Source: Burkholderia diffusa
GTDB lineage: Bacteria; Pseudomonadota; Gammaproteobacteria; Burkholderiales; Burkholderiaceae
Assembly (NCBI RefSeq): GCF_902499115.1
Contig: NZ_CABVPN010000001.1
Span: forward strand, 1-64,000
Direction: 5' to 3'
DNA length: 64,000 nt
In this document: positions 36,529-44,321 of the stretch, piece by piece
Layout of the letters: each line of letters begins with the position of its first letter
Numbering within the stretch: position 1 is the stretch's first letter
Made by a program: the position numbers and the translations under genes
Notes under the pieces: generated by a model
The model's database searches: none
The model's input: the letters and a program-made list of their open reading frames with translations, nothing else
What the model was told of the DNA's origin: nothing

Positions 36529-37881
36529 TCACGACGGCCGCTGCATCCCGCACGCGCGCGCATAGTGCGCGATCACGTCGCGTATCCGGTGGCGCACCCA
36601 TGCGCGCGGCTCTCTCGCGAGGCCGCCCGCGCGGCAAGCCGCGTACACGTCCGGCAGCCACTGCGCGACGAGCGTCTCGGGCACGGGCTGCCGCGCAAGG
36701 TTGTCGAACAACTGCTCGACCGCCGCCGCGACGGCCGGCTGCAGCCAGTAGTAGCGGATCCGGTCGCTGTAGCTGAACTGGCGCGCGAGCCGCTGCTCGG
36801 TTTCGTCGCCGCGGTAATACGGCGCCCAGTGCTCGGGTTGCGCGCGCATCGCGGCGTCGACCACGTCGCGCAACCGCGAGCGCTGCGCGACGTCGACGAT
36901 CAGCGCGTCCTCGATGAAGGTGAGCGCGAACAGCGCCTCGCGCAACGCGAAGGTCAGCGCGGGCCCAACCTTCAGCACCGCGAAGTGGTCGCGCACGAGC
37001 GCGGCGAGTGCGCCTTCGGTCTGGTAGTCGGTCGAATGCGCTTCGAACACGAGGCGCGGCGTGCGCAGGATGCTCGCACCAAGCGACGCGGCCTTCGCGC
37101 TGTCGTAGTCGAGCACGTGGCGATCGTCGAAATCGACGCCCGGCTGCGCGACAATCGCGACCACGCGCGTCCATGCGTCGTCGAGCCCCGCAGCCGCGAA
37201 TGCGGCGCGATGCGCGTCCAGCGTCGCGGCGATGCTGTCGCTGCGCGTGACCGCGATCCGCGCGATCCCATCGCCGCCCGTGTCGCCTGCCACTTCGCCG
37301 CCCGGCGTCGGCACCTCGGTGCCGATCACGTAGACGGGCGCAAGGCCGGCGCGCGCCGCCGCGTCTTCGGCCGCGCGGCACAGCTCGGCCGCGCGGGCGG
37401 CAATCGTCCGGTCGTCGAGCCGCTCCGGATCGTCCGCGCACGCCATGCTCGCGTCCAGGTGGATCTTCTCGAACCCGGCTTCGACATACGCGGCGACCAT
37501 CGCGGCCGCTTCGCGCATCGCATCGGCCGCGCGACGGTGCCGCCACGGGTTCGGGCCCAGATGGTCGCCGCCGAGCACGAGCGCCGACGGCGCGAGCCCG
37601 CAGCGCTGCGCGATCGCATCGACGTCGCGCCGGAAATCGGCGGGCGTCATGCCCGTGTAGCCGCCGAGATGGTTCACCTGGTTACAGGTCGCCTCGATCA
37701 GGAGCGGCGAGCCGTCCGCGCGCGCGGCCTCGCATGCGGCCTCCAGCACGAGCCGGTGCGCGCTGCAGATCGAATAGATGCCGCGCTGCGCATCCGCGCG
37801 GTTCGCATCGAAGATCATCCGCAGCACGGCGTCGGCGTGCGCGTTGCGCGGGCGCTCGGCGACGGGGGTCAGGCCGGACAT
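36529..37881 (-). CDS. GatZ/KbaZ-like protein, possible D-tagatose-6-phosphate 4-epimerase
   Basis: 450-aa TIM-barrel protein of the D-tagatose-bisphosphate aldolase non-catalytic-subunit family. Motifs: IYSICSAHRLVLEAACE, IEATCNQVNHLGGYTGM, LGGDHLGPNPW, KIHLDASM, VIGTEVPTPGGE and EAHSTDYQT. In enterobacteria GatZ supports the aldolase GatY, but no GatY-like gene is present here. Instead it overlaps a PfkB kinase and sits with an SDR polyol dehydrogenase and a polyol transporter. In Agrobacterium a GatZ-like protein acts as D-tagatose-6-phosphate 4-epimerase in galactitol use, and that function fits this operon better. The assignment is inference. Confidence 0.85.
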   Translation of the reverse strand: MSGLTPVAERPRNAHADAVLRMIFDANRADAQRGIYSICSAHRLVLEAACEAARADGSPLLIEATCNQVNHLGGYTGMTPADFRRDVDAIAQRCGLAPSALVLGGDHLGPNPWRHRRAADAMREAAAMVAAYVEAGFEKIHLDASMACADDPERLDDRTIAARAAELCRAAEDAAARAGLAPVYVIGTEVPTPGGEVAGDTGGDGIARIAVTRSDSIAATLDAHRAAFAAAGLDDAWTRVVAIVAQPGVDFDDRHVLDYDSAKAASLGASILRTPRLVFEAHSTDYQTEGALAALVRDHFAVLKVGPALTFALREALFALTFIEDALIVDVAQRSRLRDVVDAAMRAQPEHWAPYYRGDETEQRLARQFSYSDRIRYYWLQPAVAAAVEQLFDNLARQPVPETLVAQWLPDVYAACRAGGLAREPRAWVRHRIRDVIAHYARACGMQRPS

Positions 37882-38828
37882 GCGATACCTCGTTCGGTCA
37901 GGAAGCGGTCGATTTCAGTCGCGCTGCTGTTGCCCTCCATCGGGCCGCGCCGCGTGACCGCGATCGCGCCGGCCGCGTTCGCGCGGCGCAGCGCGACGTC
38001 GATCGGCAGGCCGGCGACGAGGCTCGCGACCAACGTGCCACCGAAGCAGTCGCCGGCACCGGTCGGATCGAGTTCGTCGACCGGCCAGGCCGGCACGTCC
38101 ACACGGCTCGCACGGTCGAACGCGGCGCTGCCGGCCGCGCCGCGCTTGAGCACGACGCGCTCGAGCAGCGGATGCGTCGCGAGCAGCCCGGCGATCGCGC
38201 GCTCGGCCGGCTGCGGCCCGCAGAAGTACGGCAGGTCGGCCTCGCTCGGCAGAAACAGATGGCAAGCGGCGAGCATCGTGTCGAGCGCCGCGCGCATCGG
38301 ACGGAAGCTCAGCATCTCGGGCCGCACGTTCGGGTCGAACGACACCTTCGCGCCGACGCGCGCCGCTTCGATCACGCCGCGCTGGACGGCCGCGATCGCC
38401 GATTCGCTCGTCAGCGACGAGCCCATCACATGGAAGTAGCGGCAACCGTCGAACATCGCGGTGTCGACGTCGGATGCGTCGACGCACGCGGCCGCGCTGG
38501 TCGACAGGCTGAACACGAAGCTGCGCGAACCGTCGTCGCGATACGCGACGAACGCGGTGCCGGTCGGACGCGCGACACGACGGATGCGCGCGACGTCGAC
38601 GCCGTCGCGCTCGAGCCGCGCGACGATCGCGTCGCCGAACGCATCGCGGCCGACGCAGCCCGCATACGCGACGCGCGCGCCGAGCCGCGCGGCCTGGTCG
38701 GCGAAGATCGCCGGCGCACCGCTCGGAAACGGGCCCGCGAACAGGCCCGGCGTGTCGAAACCCTGGCCACGCTCGGCGGCGACGAATTCGGCCAGCAGTT
38801 CGCCGGCCACGACGATTTCGGCCATCAT
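37869..38828 (-). CDS. PfkB-family ketose kinase (tagatose/fructose kinase candidate)
   Basis: 319-aa ribokinase/PfkB-family kinase. The C-terminal signature DELDPTGAGDCFGG carries the catalytic base D260 and anion hole, and the N-terminal ribokinase motif spans GPFPSGAPAIFADQAARLGARVAYAGCVGRDAFG (about 32-66). Its last 13 bp overlap the start of the gatZ-like gene, so the two are translationally linked. With a polyol dehydrogenase in the same operon the natural substrate is a ketohexose, fructose (from sorbitol or mannitol) or tagatose (from galactitol). Confidence 0.88.
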   Translation of the reverse strand: MMAEIVVAGELLAEFVAAERGQGFDTPGLFAGPFPSGAPAIFADQAARLGARVAYAGCVGRDAFGDAIVARLERDGVDVARIRRVARPTGTAFVAYRDDGSRSFVFSLSTSAAACVDASDVDTAMFDGCRYFHVMGSSLTSESAIAAVQRGVIEAARVGAKVSFDPNVRPEMLSFRPMRAALDTMLAACHLFLPSEADLPYFCGPQPAERAIAGLLATHPLLERVVLKRGAAGSAAFDRASRVDVPAWPVDELDPTGAGDCFGGTLVASLVAGLPIDVALRRANAAGAIAVTRRGPMEGNSSATEIDRFLTERGIACPA

Positions 38829-38897
38829 GCGTGCCCTCGTGCGGCGGCGGCCGCACGCGGCGCGGACGCCCGGGTTGCGCGTGCGAGCGGCGTCATG

Positions 38898-39674
38898 TCA
38901 GCTCATCCAGTTGCCGCCGTCGACGTTCAGCGTCTGGGCGGTGATGTAGTCGGCGTCGGCCGACGCGAGGAACAGCGCGGCGCCCGTCAGGTCGCCCGGC
39001 ACGCCCATCCGGCCGAGCGGCACGGCTTCGCCAACGAGCCGCTTCTTCTCGCCGAGCGGCCGGTTCTCATAGCGCGCGAACAGCGCATCGACCTGCTCCC
39101 ACATCGGCGTGTCGACCACGCCAGGCGCGATGCCGTTCACGTTGATCCGGTGCGGCGCGAGCGCGAGCGCGGCCGACTGCGTGTAGCTGATCACCGCGGC
39201 CTTGGTCGCGCAGTAGTGCGAAACGAGCGCCTCGCCGCGACGCCCGGCCTGCGACGACATGTTGACGATCTTGCCGCCGCGCCCCTGTTCGACCATCCGC
39301 TGCGCGACGGCCTGCATCAGGAAGAACAGCCCTTTCACGTTGACTGCGAACAGCCGGTCGAACACGTCCCAGGATTCGTCGAGTATCGGGCGCATGTCGA
39401 ACAGCGCCGCGTTGTTGAACAGGATGTCGACGCCGCCGAACCGCTCGACGGCGGTGGCGACGATCCGCGCGATATCGTCGCGTCGCGTGACGTCCGCGGT
39501 GACGGCCACCGCGCGGCCGGGGTTCGCCTCGATCAGCCGTGCGAGCGAACCGCCCGCGGGCTTCACGTCGACCAGCACGCAGCGCGCGCCCTCGTCCAGA
39601 TAGCGTTGCGCGACCGCTTCGCCGATGCCGCTGGCCGCACCCGTCAGGATCGCGACCTTGTCTTCCAGTCTCAC
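38898..39674 (-). CDS. smoS: Sorbitol/polyol 2-dehydrogenase (SDR, SmoS type)
   Basis: 258-aa short-chain dehydrogenase. Cofactor loop TGAASGIG (11-18), NNAA (87-90), catalytic Ser near 140, Y154 and K158 (VSHYCATK). The sequence is close to Rhodobacter SmoS as I recall it, including NMSSQAGRRGEALV, GIAPGVVDTPMWE, ENRPLGEKKR and the last residues YITAQTLNVDGGNWMS. SmoS oxidises sorbitol to fructose and galactitol to tagatose. First gene of the leftward polyol operon, behind a site shared with dalD. Confidence 0.93.
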   Translation of the reverse strand: MRLEDKVAILTGAASGIGEAVAQRYLDEGARCVLVDVKPAGGSLARLIEANPGRAVAVTADVTRRDDIARIVATAVERFGGVDILFNNAALFDMRPILDESWDVFDRLFAVNVKGLFFLMQAVAQRMVEQGRGGKIVNMSSQAGRRGEALVSHYCATKAAVISYTQSAALALAPHRINVNGIAPGVVDTPMWEQVDALFARYENRPLGEKKRLVGEAVPLGRMGVPGDLTGAALFLASADADYITAQTLNVDGGNWMS

Positions 39675-39757
39675 TGGTTGTCTCCGGTTCGTTCTGCTGT
39701 ACGAAGGCCGCGAGGTGAGCGAACGCTCGCCGACCGATCAATTGCTCTCTTGTTGGT

Positions 39758-39773
39758 CGAATGATCGGATACG
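39758..39773. promoter_or_regulatory. Operator half-site shared with dalD, upstream of smoS
   Basis: CGAATGATCGGATACG lies about 85 bp upstream of the smoS ATG. It matches CGAATGATCGTATTCG (minus strand of 26979-26994) in front of dalD at 14 of 16 positions. This suggests one regulator, probably the SorC protein, controls both polyol transcription units. Confidence 0.65.
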
Positions 39774-39954
39774 CGATTCACGCTGTCAAGGCGACACGGC
39801 GGCTTTCGATGATGCGCTGCGGCACGACTGCGCCTTGCCGGGCGCGGAGAACCGCGCCCGGCAAGGCGCGGCGCGCTGGGTGCGGCGCGGCTGAAACGGC
39901 GATGAAGGGGACACAGCCGGTGCGCGGGGCAGAATTCGGGCTGCACGATGAGAA

Positions 39955-39967
39955 GATACGTTATATC
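39955..39967. promoter_or_regulatory. Candidate Zur operator
   Basis: GATACGTTATATC is an AT-rich dyad (GATA and TATC around five bases) 36 bp before the zur start. Zur boxes centre on a GTTATA-type core, present here as CGTTATAT. Autoregulation of zur-znuACB from this site is likely. Confidence 0.6.
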
Positions 39968-40002
39968 ATCGCGATACTTCGTCTCATTGCCAGCTCCACG
40001 CC

Positions 40003-40464
40003 ATGGCCACCTCATCGCACATCGACGCCCGGCTGTCCCGGGCCGACGCATTCGCCGCCGAGCACGGGCTCGCGTGGACGCCGCTGCGCCGCCAGGTCTA
40101 CGAACGCGTGCTGGCCGCGCAGCGCCCGATCGGCGCGTACGACCTGCTCGCCGAGCTCGAGCCGCAGCGCGGCCGCGTGCCGCCGACGACCGTCTATCGC
40201 GCGCTGGATTTCCTCGTCGAGCACGGCTTCATCCACCGGATCGAATCGAAGAACGCGTTCTTCGCGTGCTGCGAGATCGGCGTGCCGCACGAAGGCCAGT
40301 TCCTGATCTGCGACTCGTGCGGCGAGACCGTCGAGATTCCGGGCAGCGACCTCGCGAAACAGCTGTCCGCGAGCGCGCCCGCGCACGGGTTCGAAGTCCA
40401 CCACCAGGTCGTCGAGCTGAACGGCCTGTGCGGGCACTGCAAGGGCAAGCCCGCGCAACGCTGA
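40003..40464 (+). CDS. zur: Fur-family zinc uptake regulator Zur
   Basis: 153-aa Fur-family repressor. It follows E. coli Zur in the winged helix: LTP/TPLRRQVYERVL, GAYDLLAELE, PPTTVYRALDFLVEHGFIHRIES. The metal-binding dimerisation domain has the cysteine pairs LICDSCG and LCGHC, which form the structural zinc site. It heads an operon with a metal ABC transporter, as zinc-sensing Zur does. ATG 40003 lies close behind an AT-rich dyad that probably mediates autoregulation. Confidence 0.92.
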   Translation: MATSSHIDARLSRADAFAAEHGLAWTPLRRQVYERVLAAQRPIGAYDLLAELEPQRGRVPPTTVYRALDFLVEHGFIHRIESKNAFFACCEIGVPHEGQFLICDSCGETVEIPGSDLAKQLSASAPAHGFEVHHQVVELNGLCGHCKGKPAQR

Positions 40465-40512
40465 CACCGCACACGCGCGGCGCACGCGCCGCCCCTTCCA
40501 ACGAGGAGTTTC

Positions 40513-41436
40513 ATGTCCATTGCCCTGAAGCGCGCGCCGCGGCGTGCCCTGCCGCTTGCTCGTCTGTTCGCCGCCGCGGCCGCCGCGGCCGCTGCGCTGT
40601 CGATCGCCTCACCCGCCTTCGCGCAGGCCGCGACCGTCAATGTGGTCGCCGCCGAGAATTTCTATGGCGACGTCGCATCGCAGATCGGCGGCCGCCATGT
40701 CGCGGTGACCAGCATCCTCAGCAATCCCGACCAGGATCCGCACCTGTTCGAAGCGAGCCCGAAGACCGCACGCGCGCTGCAGCACGCGCAGGTCGTGATC
40801 TACAACGGCGCGGACTACGATCCGTGGATGGGCAAACTGCTCGGCGCATCGAAGCAGGCGAAGCGCGCGACGATCGTCGTGGCGGATCTCGTCGGCAAGA
40901 AGGCCGGCGACAACCCGCACCTGTGGTACGACCCGGCGACCATGCCGGCCGCCGCGCGCGCGATCGCGGCCGAGCTCGGCCGTGCCGATCCGGCGAACAA
41001 GGCCGACTACGACGCGAACCTGCAGAAGTTCGTCGCGTCGCTGAAGCCCGTCGACGACAAGGTCGCCGCGCTGCGCGCGCAATACAAGGGCGTGCCGGTG
41101 ACGGCCACCGAGCCGGTGTTCGGCTACATGTCCGACGCGATCGGCCTCGACATGCGCAACCAGCGCTTCCAGCTTGCGACGATGAACGACACCGAAGCGA
41201 GCGCGCAGGACGTCGCCGCGTTCGAGAACGACCTGCGCAAGAAACAGGTGCGCGTGCTGATCTACAACAGCCAGGCCGAAGCGCCGATGACCAAGCGCCT
41301 GCTGAAGATCGCGCGCGACAGCGGTGTGCCGGGCGTGAGCGTCACCGAGACGCAGCCGGCCGGCAAGACCTTCCAGCAATGGATGGCCGGCCAGCTCGAC
41401 GCGCTCGCTGCCGCGCTTTCCGCCAGCAAGAAGTGA
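40513..41436 (+). CDS. znuA: Zinc ABC transporter substrate-binding protein (ZnuA type)
   Basis: 307-aa periplasmic metal-binding protein of the cluster A-I (ZnuA/TroA) family with a Sec signal peptide cleaved near AFA-QA (37-38). Metal ligands seen: H77 (DQDPHLFE) and H136 (NPHLWYD). The third position, usually His in ZnuA, is Glu here (E200 in TATEPVFGY), as in manganese-type homologues. The charged His-rich loop of many ZnuA proteins is absent; a His-rich tail is on the ATPase instead. The start follows ACGAGGAG. Context with Zur favours zinc. Confidence 0.9.
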   Translation: MSIALKRAPRRALPLARLFAAAAAAAAALSIASPAFAQAATVNVVAAENFYGDVASQIGGRHVAVTSILSNPDQDPHLFEASPKTARALQHAQVVIYNGADYDPWMGKLLGASKQAKRATIVVADLVGKKAGDNPHLWYDPATMPAAARAIAAELGRADPANKADYDANLQKFVASLKPVDDKVAALRAQYKGVPVTATEPVFGYMSDAIGLDMRNQRFQLATMNDTEASAQDVAAFENDLRKKQVRVLIYNSQAEAPMTKRLLKIARDSGVPGVSVTETQPAGKTFQQWMAGQLDALAAALSASKK

Positions 41437-41449
41437 CCCAGTCAACACC

Positions 41450-42340
41450 ATGACCGACACTCCCCACGCACTCGCACTCGATCGCGTCACGCTCGAACTG
41501 GGCGGACGCACGATCCTTCGCGACGTGAGTTTCTCGATCGAGCCCGGCGAATTCGTCGGCGTGCTCGGGCCGAACGGCGCGGGCAAGACGACGCTGATGC
41601 GCGCGGTGCTCGGTCTCGTGCCCGTCACGGGCGGCACGCTGTCGGTCGGCGGCGTGCCGGTCGCGCGCGGCAACGCGTCGATCGGCTACATGCCGCAGAT
41701 CAGAAGCGGCCTCGCGAATCGCCGGATGCGCGGCTACGACTTCGTCGCGATGGCCGCCGACGGCCACCGCTGGGGGCTGCCGCACACGAACGCCGCGACG
41801 CGGCGCGACGTCGACCGCGTGCTCGACCTCGTCGGCGGCCAGACGCTCGCGCGCCGGCCGCTGTCGGAGCTGTCGGGCGGCGAGCGGCAGCGCCTGCTGC
41901 TCGCGCAATGCCTGCTCGGCAATCCGCAGCTGCTGCTGCTCGACGAACCGCTGATCAGCCTCGACCCGAACCACCAGCGCGGCGTCGTCGAACTCGTGCG
42001 CAACGTGCAGCGCGAGCTCGGCATCACCGTGCTGTTCTCCGCGCACGAACTGAATCCGCTGCTGAACGCGCTCGACCGCGTGCTGTATCTCGGCAACGGC
42101 GTCGCGGCGCTCGGCACCGTCGACGAGGTCATCACCAGGCCTGTGCTGTCGCGGCTCTACGGCTCGCCGATCGACGTGATGCGCGTGAACGGCAAGATCT
42201 TCGTGATGTCGGGCGACGTCGAGATCGAGAAGCACGACCACGAACACGAGGACGACGACGGCCACTCGCACGGCGGTGGCGGCGGACACGGCCATCACCA
42301 CCACGGACACGCTCACCCCGGGCATTCGCACGATGTTTGA
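41450..42340 (+). CDS. znuC: Zinc ABC transporter ATPase with His-rich tail (ZnuC type)
   Basis: 296-aa ABC ATPase. Walker A GPNGAGKTTL (about 41-50), signature LSGGERQRLLLAQ, Walker B LLLLDEPLISLD and a switch His (SAHELNP) are intact. Residues 262-296 are an unusual Asp/Gly/His tail with 14 histidines in 35 residues, able to bind several zinc ions in the cytoplasm. The tail-encoding DNA (about 42233-42337) overlaps the start of znuB by 8 bp. It could store or sense zinc, or modulate ATPase activity. Confidence 0.93.
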   Translation: MTDTPHALALDRVTLELGGRTILRDVSFSIEPGEFVGVLGPNGAGKTTLMRAVLGLVPVTGGTLSVGGVPVARGNASIGYMPQIRSGLANRRMRGYDFVAMAADGHRWGLPHTNAATRRDVDRVLDLVGGQTLARRPLSELSGGERQRLLLAQCLLGNPQLLLLDEPLISLDPNHQRGVVELVRNVQRELGITVLFSAHELNPLLNALDRVLYLGNGVAALGTVDEVITRPVLSRLYGSPIDVMRVNGKIFVMSGDVEIEKHDHEHEDDDGHSHGGGGGHGHHHHGHAHPGHSHDV

Positions 42341-43115
42341 ATACGACTTCATGATCAACGCGTTCGCCGCGTCGGGAATCGTCGCGGTGCTCGCGGGCAT
42401 CGTCGGCTACTTCCTGGTGCTGCGCGGACAAACCTTCGCCGGCCATGCGCTGTCGCACGTCGGCTTTACCGGCGCGACGGGTGCGGTGCTGCTCGGCATC
42501 TCGCCGATCTGGGGGATGGTCGGCTTCACGCTTGCGGCCGGGATCGGCATGGGCGCGCTCGGCGAAAAACTCGCGGGCCGCGACGTCGCGATCGGCGTGA
42601 TCCTGTCCGGCGCGCTCGGCTTCGGTTTGTTGTTCCTGCACTTCTATACGTCGTTCGCGACGCAGGTCACCGCATTGCTGTTCGGCAACGTGCTCGCGGT
42701 CAGCCGCGACACGCTCGCGGTGCTGGCCGGCATCGGCGCGGTGAGCCTCGTCGCGCTCGCGCTGATCGCGCGGCCGCTGCTGTTCGCGTCGCTGCAGCCT
42801 GAGCTGGCCGAAGCCAAAGGCGTGTCGCTGCGCACGGTGTCGGTGCTGTTCCTCGCGGTGTGCGCGCTCGCGGTGGCGGCGGCAACGCAGATCGTCGGCG
42901 TGCTGCTCGTGTTCACGCTGCTGGTCGGGCCGGCCGCGGCCGCGCAAAACGTGTCGACGCGGCTGTCGACCGGCGTGCTGCTCGCCGCGCTGTTCGCGCT
43001 GTTCGAGGCGTGGGCCGGGATCGCGCTCGCGTATCACACCGACTGGCCGACGAGCTTCTGGATCACCGCGCTGTCCGCGCTCGTGTATGGCGCGAGCCTG
43101 TTGCGGCGCCACTGA
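42333..43115 (+). CDS. znuB: Zinc ABC transporter permease (ZnuB type)
   Basis: 260-aa permease of the ABC-3 family with about eight predicted helices. Family features: VLRGQTFAGHALSHVGFTGATGA near the first helices, KGVSLRTVSVLFLAV, and VGVLLVFTLLVGPAAAAQ. Its ATG at 42333 overlaps the znuC stop by 8 bp, giving translational coupling. Followed by a strong terminator. Confidence 0.93.
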   Translation: MFEYDFMINAFAASGIVAVLAGIVGYFLVLRGQTFAGHALSHVGFTGATGAVLLGISPIWGMVGFTLAAGIGMGALGEKLAGRDVAIGVILSGALGFGLLFLHFYTSFATQVTALLFGNVLAVSRDTLAVLAGIGAVSLVALALIARPLLFASLQPELAEAKGVSLRTVSVLFLAVCALAVAAATQIVGVLLVFTLLVGPAAAAQNVSTRLSTGVLLAALFALFEAWAGIALAYHTDWPTSFWITALSALVYGASLLRRH

Positions 43116-43134
43116 TCGTCGAGCGACGAAAACC

Positions 43135-43171
43135 AAAACGCCGGCGTAGCCGAAAGGCCGCCGGCGTTTTT
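43135..43171 (+). terminator. Rho-independent terminator after znuB
   Basis: AAAACGCCGGC (43135-43145) pairs with GCCGGCGTTTT (43160-43170), followed by a further T. A-run on the left and T-run on the right make it bidirectional, so it can also end the convergent fghA transcript. Confidence 0.88.
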
Positions 43172-43225
43172 GCATGCGCGCGCGACGTGCGGCGCGCACC
43201 GCGGGTCACGCGTGCCGCACCCCGC

Positions 43226-44074
43226 TCACAGTACGAGCACGCGTGCGTGATGCGCGATGTGATCGGCGATGAACGTCGAGATGAAGTAGTAACCGTGGTC
43301 GTAGCCTGCATGGCGGCGCAGCGTCAGCGGCTGGCCGGCCTTCGCGCACGCGGCTTCGAATACGTCCGGGCTCAGCTGGTTCGCGAGGAATTGATCGGCG
43401 AGGCCCTGGTCGACGAGGATGCCGTCCGCGAACTTCGGCGCATCCGCGCGCGCGACGAGTTCGCTCGCGTCGTGCTGCTTCCACGCGTCGCGATCGTCGC
43501 CGAGGTAGCCCGAGAACGCCTTCTCGCCCCACGGGCAACGCGTCGGCGCGGCAATCGGCGCGAACGCCGACACCGATCGGTACAGGTCGGGGTGACGCAG
43601 CGCGAGCGTCAGCGCACCGTGCCCGCCCATCGAGTGGCCGAAGATCCCGAGCCGCGTGCCGTCGATCGGCAACTCGGCCGCGACAAGCTCGCGCAACTCG
43701 CCCGTCACGTAGGACTCCATCCGGTAATGCGTCGACCACGGAGCTTGCGTCGCGTCGACATAGAAACCCGCGCCGACGCCGAAATCCCATGCATCGGTCT
43801 CGCCCGGCACGCCCGCGCCGCGCGGGCTCGTATCGGGCATCACGAGCGCGAGGCCGTGCTGCGCCGCGTACTGCTGCGCGCCGCCCTTGATCGCGAACGT
43901 CTCCTCGGTGCACGTGAGCCCCGCGAGATAGAACAGCGTCGGCACGCGACCGTGCGCGGCCTGCGGCGGCAGGTACACCGAGAACTTCATCGGCAGGCCG
44001 ATCGCCTTCGAATCGTGGCGATAGAAGCGTTGCTCGCCACCGTGGCAAGCATGCGAAGTAACGAGTTCGAGCAT
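43226..44074 (-). CDS. fghA: S-formylglutathione hydrolase
   Basis: 282-aa esterase-D-type serine hydrolase that splits S-formylglutathione to formate and glutathione, the second step of glutathione-dependent formaldehyde removal. Nucleophile S148 in GHSMGGHGAL, catalytic His in GYDHGYYF and the CTEETFAIKGGAQ segment identify the family. Its normal partner, the formaldehyde-oxidising alcohol dehydrogenase, is reduced to a tail 15 bp upstream, so this gene may have lost its promoter and its substrate supply at this locus. Confidence 0.94.
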   Translation of the reverse strand: MLELVTSHACHGGEQRFYRHDSKAIGLPMKFSVYLPPQAAHGRVPTLFYLAGLTCTEETFAIKGGAQQYAAQHGLALVMPDTSPRGAGVPGETDAWDFGVGAGFYVDATQAPWSTHYRMESYVTGELRELVAAELPIDGTRLGIFGHSMGGHGALTLALRHPDLYRSVSAFAPIAAPTRCPWGEKAFSGYLGDDRDAWKQHDASELVARADAPKFADGILVDQGLADQFLANQLSPDVFEAACAKAGQPLTLRRHAGYDHGYYFISTFIADHIAHHARVLVL

Positions 44075-44089
44075 GGAGTTCCCTTCCGT

Positions 44090-44204
44090 TCAATACAGCA
44101 CGATCGGGCGAATCGATTCGCCCGTCTTCATCGTGTCGGCGCCGCCGGGGAGCGTCTCGAGCGGCAGCGCGTGCGTGATCAGGTCGGGCCGTGCCGCGCG
44201 ACAC
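44090..44204 (-). pseudogene. C-terminal remnant of a zinc alcohol dehydrogenase (adhC/frmA-like)
   Basis: The last about 35 codons before TGA 44090-44092 read PDLITHALPLETLPGGADTMKTGESIRPIVLY. The pattern D-ITH-LPLE---ADTM--GESIR-IV-Y is the C-terminus of S-(hydroxymethyl)glutathione dehydrogenase and related zinc alcohol dehydrogenases. Upstream (44205-44321) the homology stops and non-coding sequence leads into a kinase gene. The gene was therefore deleted except for its 3' end, which still sits 15 bp before fghA as in an intact adhC-fghA operon. Confidence 0.72.
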
Positions 44205-44321
44205 GGCGATACCGGAGCGTGCCCGTCATGATCCCCGATCCCGCCGCCCGTCGCGTGCGGGAAACAGCCGCCGGCTTGCCGCGACGCGTCACCGCTGGCG
44301 CGACAGGACAAGTGCCCGAGT

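Larger units (their letters stand above)
39675..40002. other. 328-bp divergent promoter region, smoS operon / zur
   Basis: No gene is evident. The left part is the promoter of the smoS operon and the right part that of zur. Two regulatory sites are given as separate entries. Base composition dips here compared with the genes, as expected for promoters. Confidence 0.6.
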
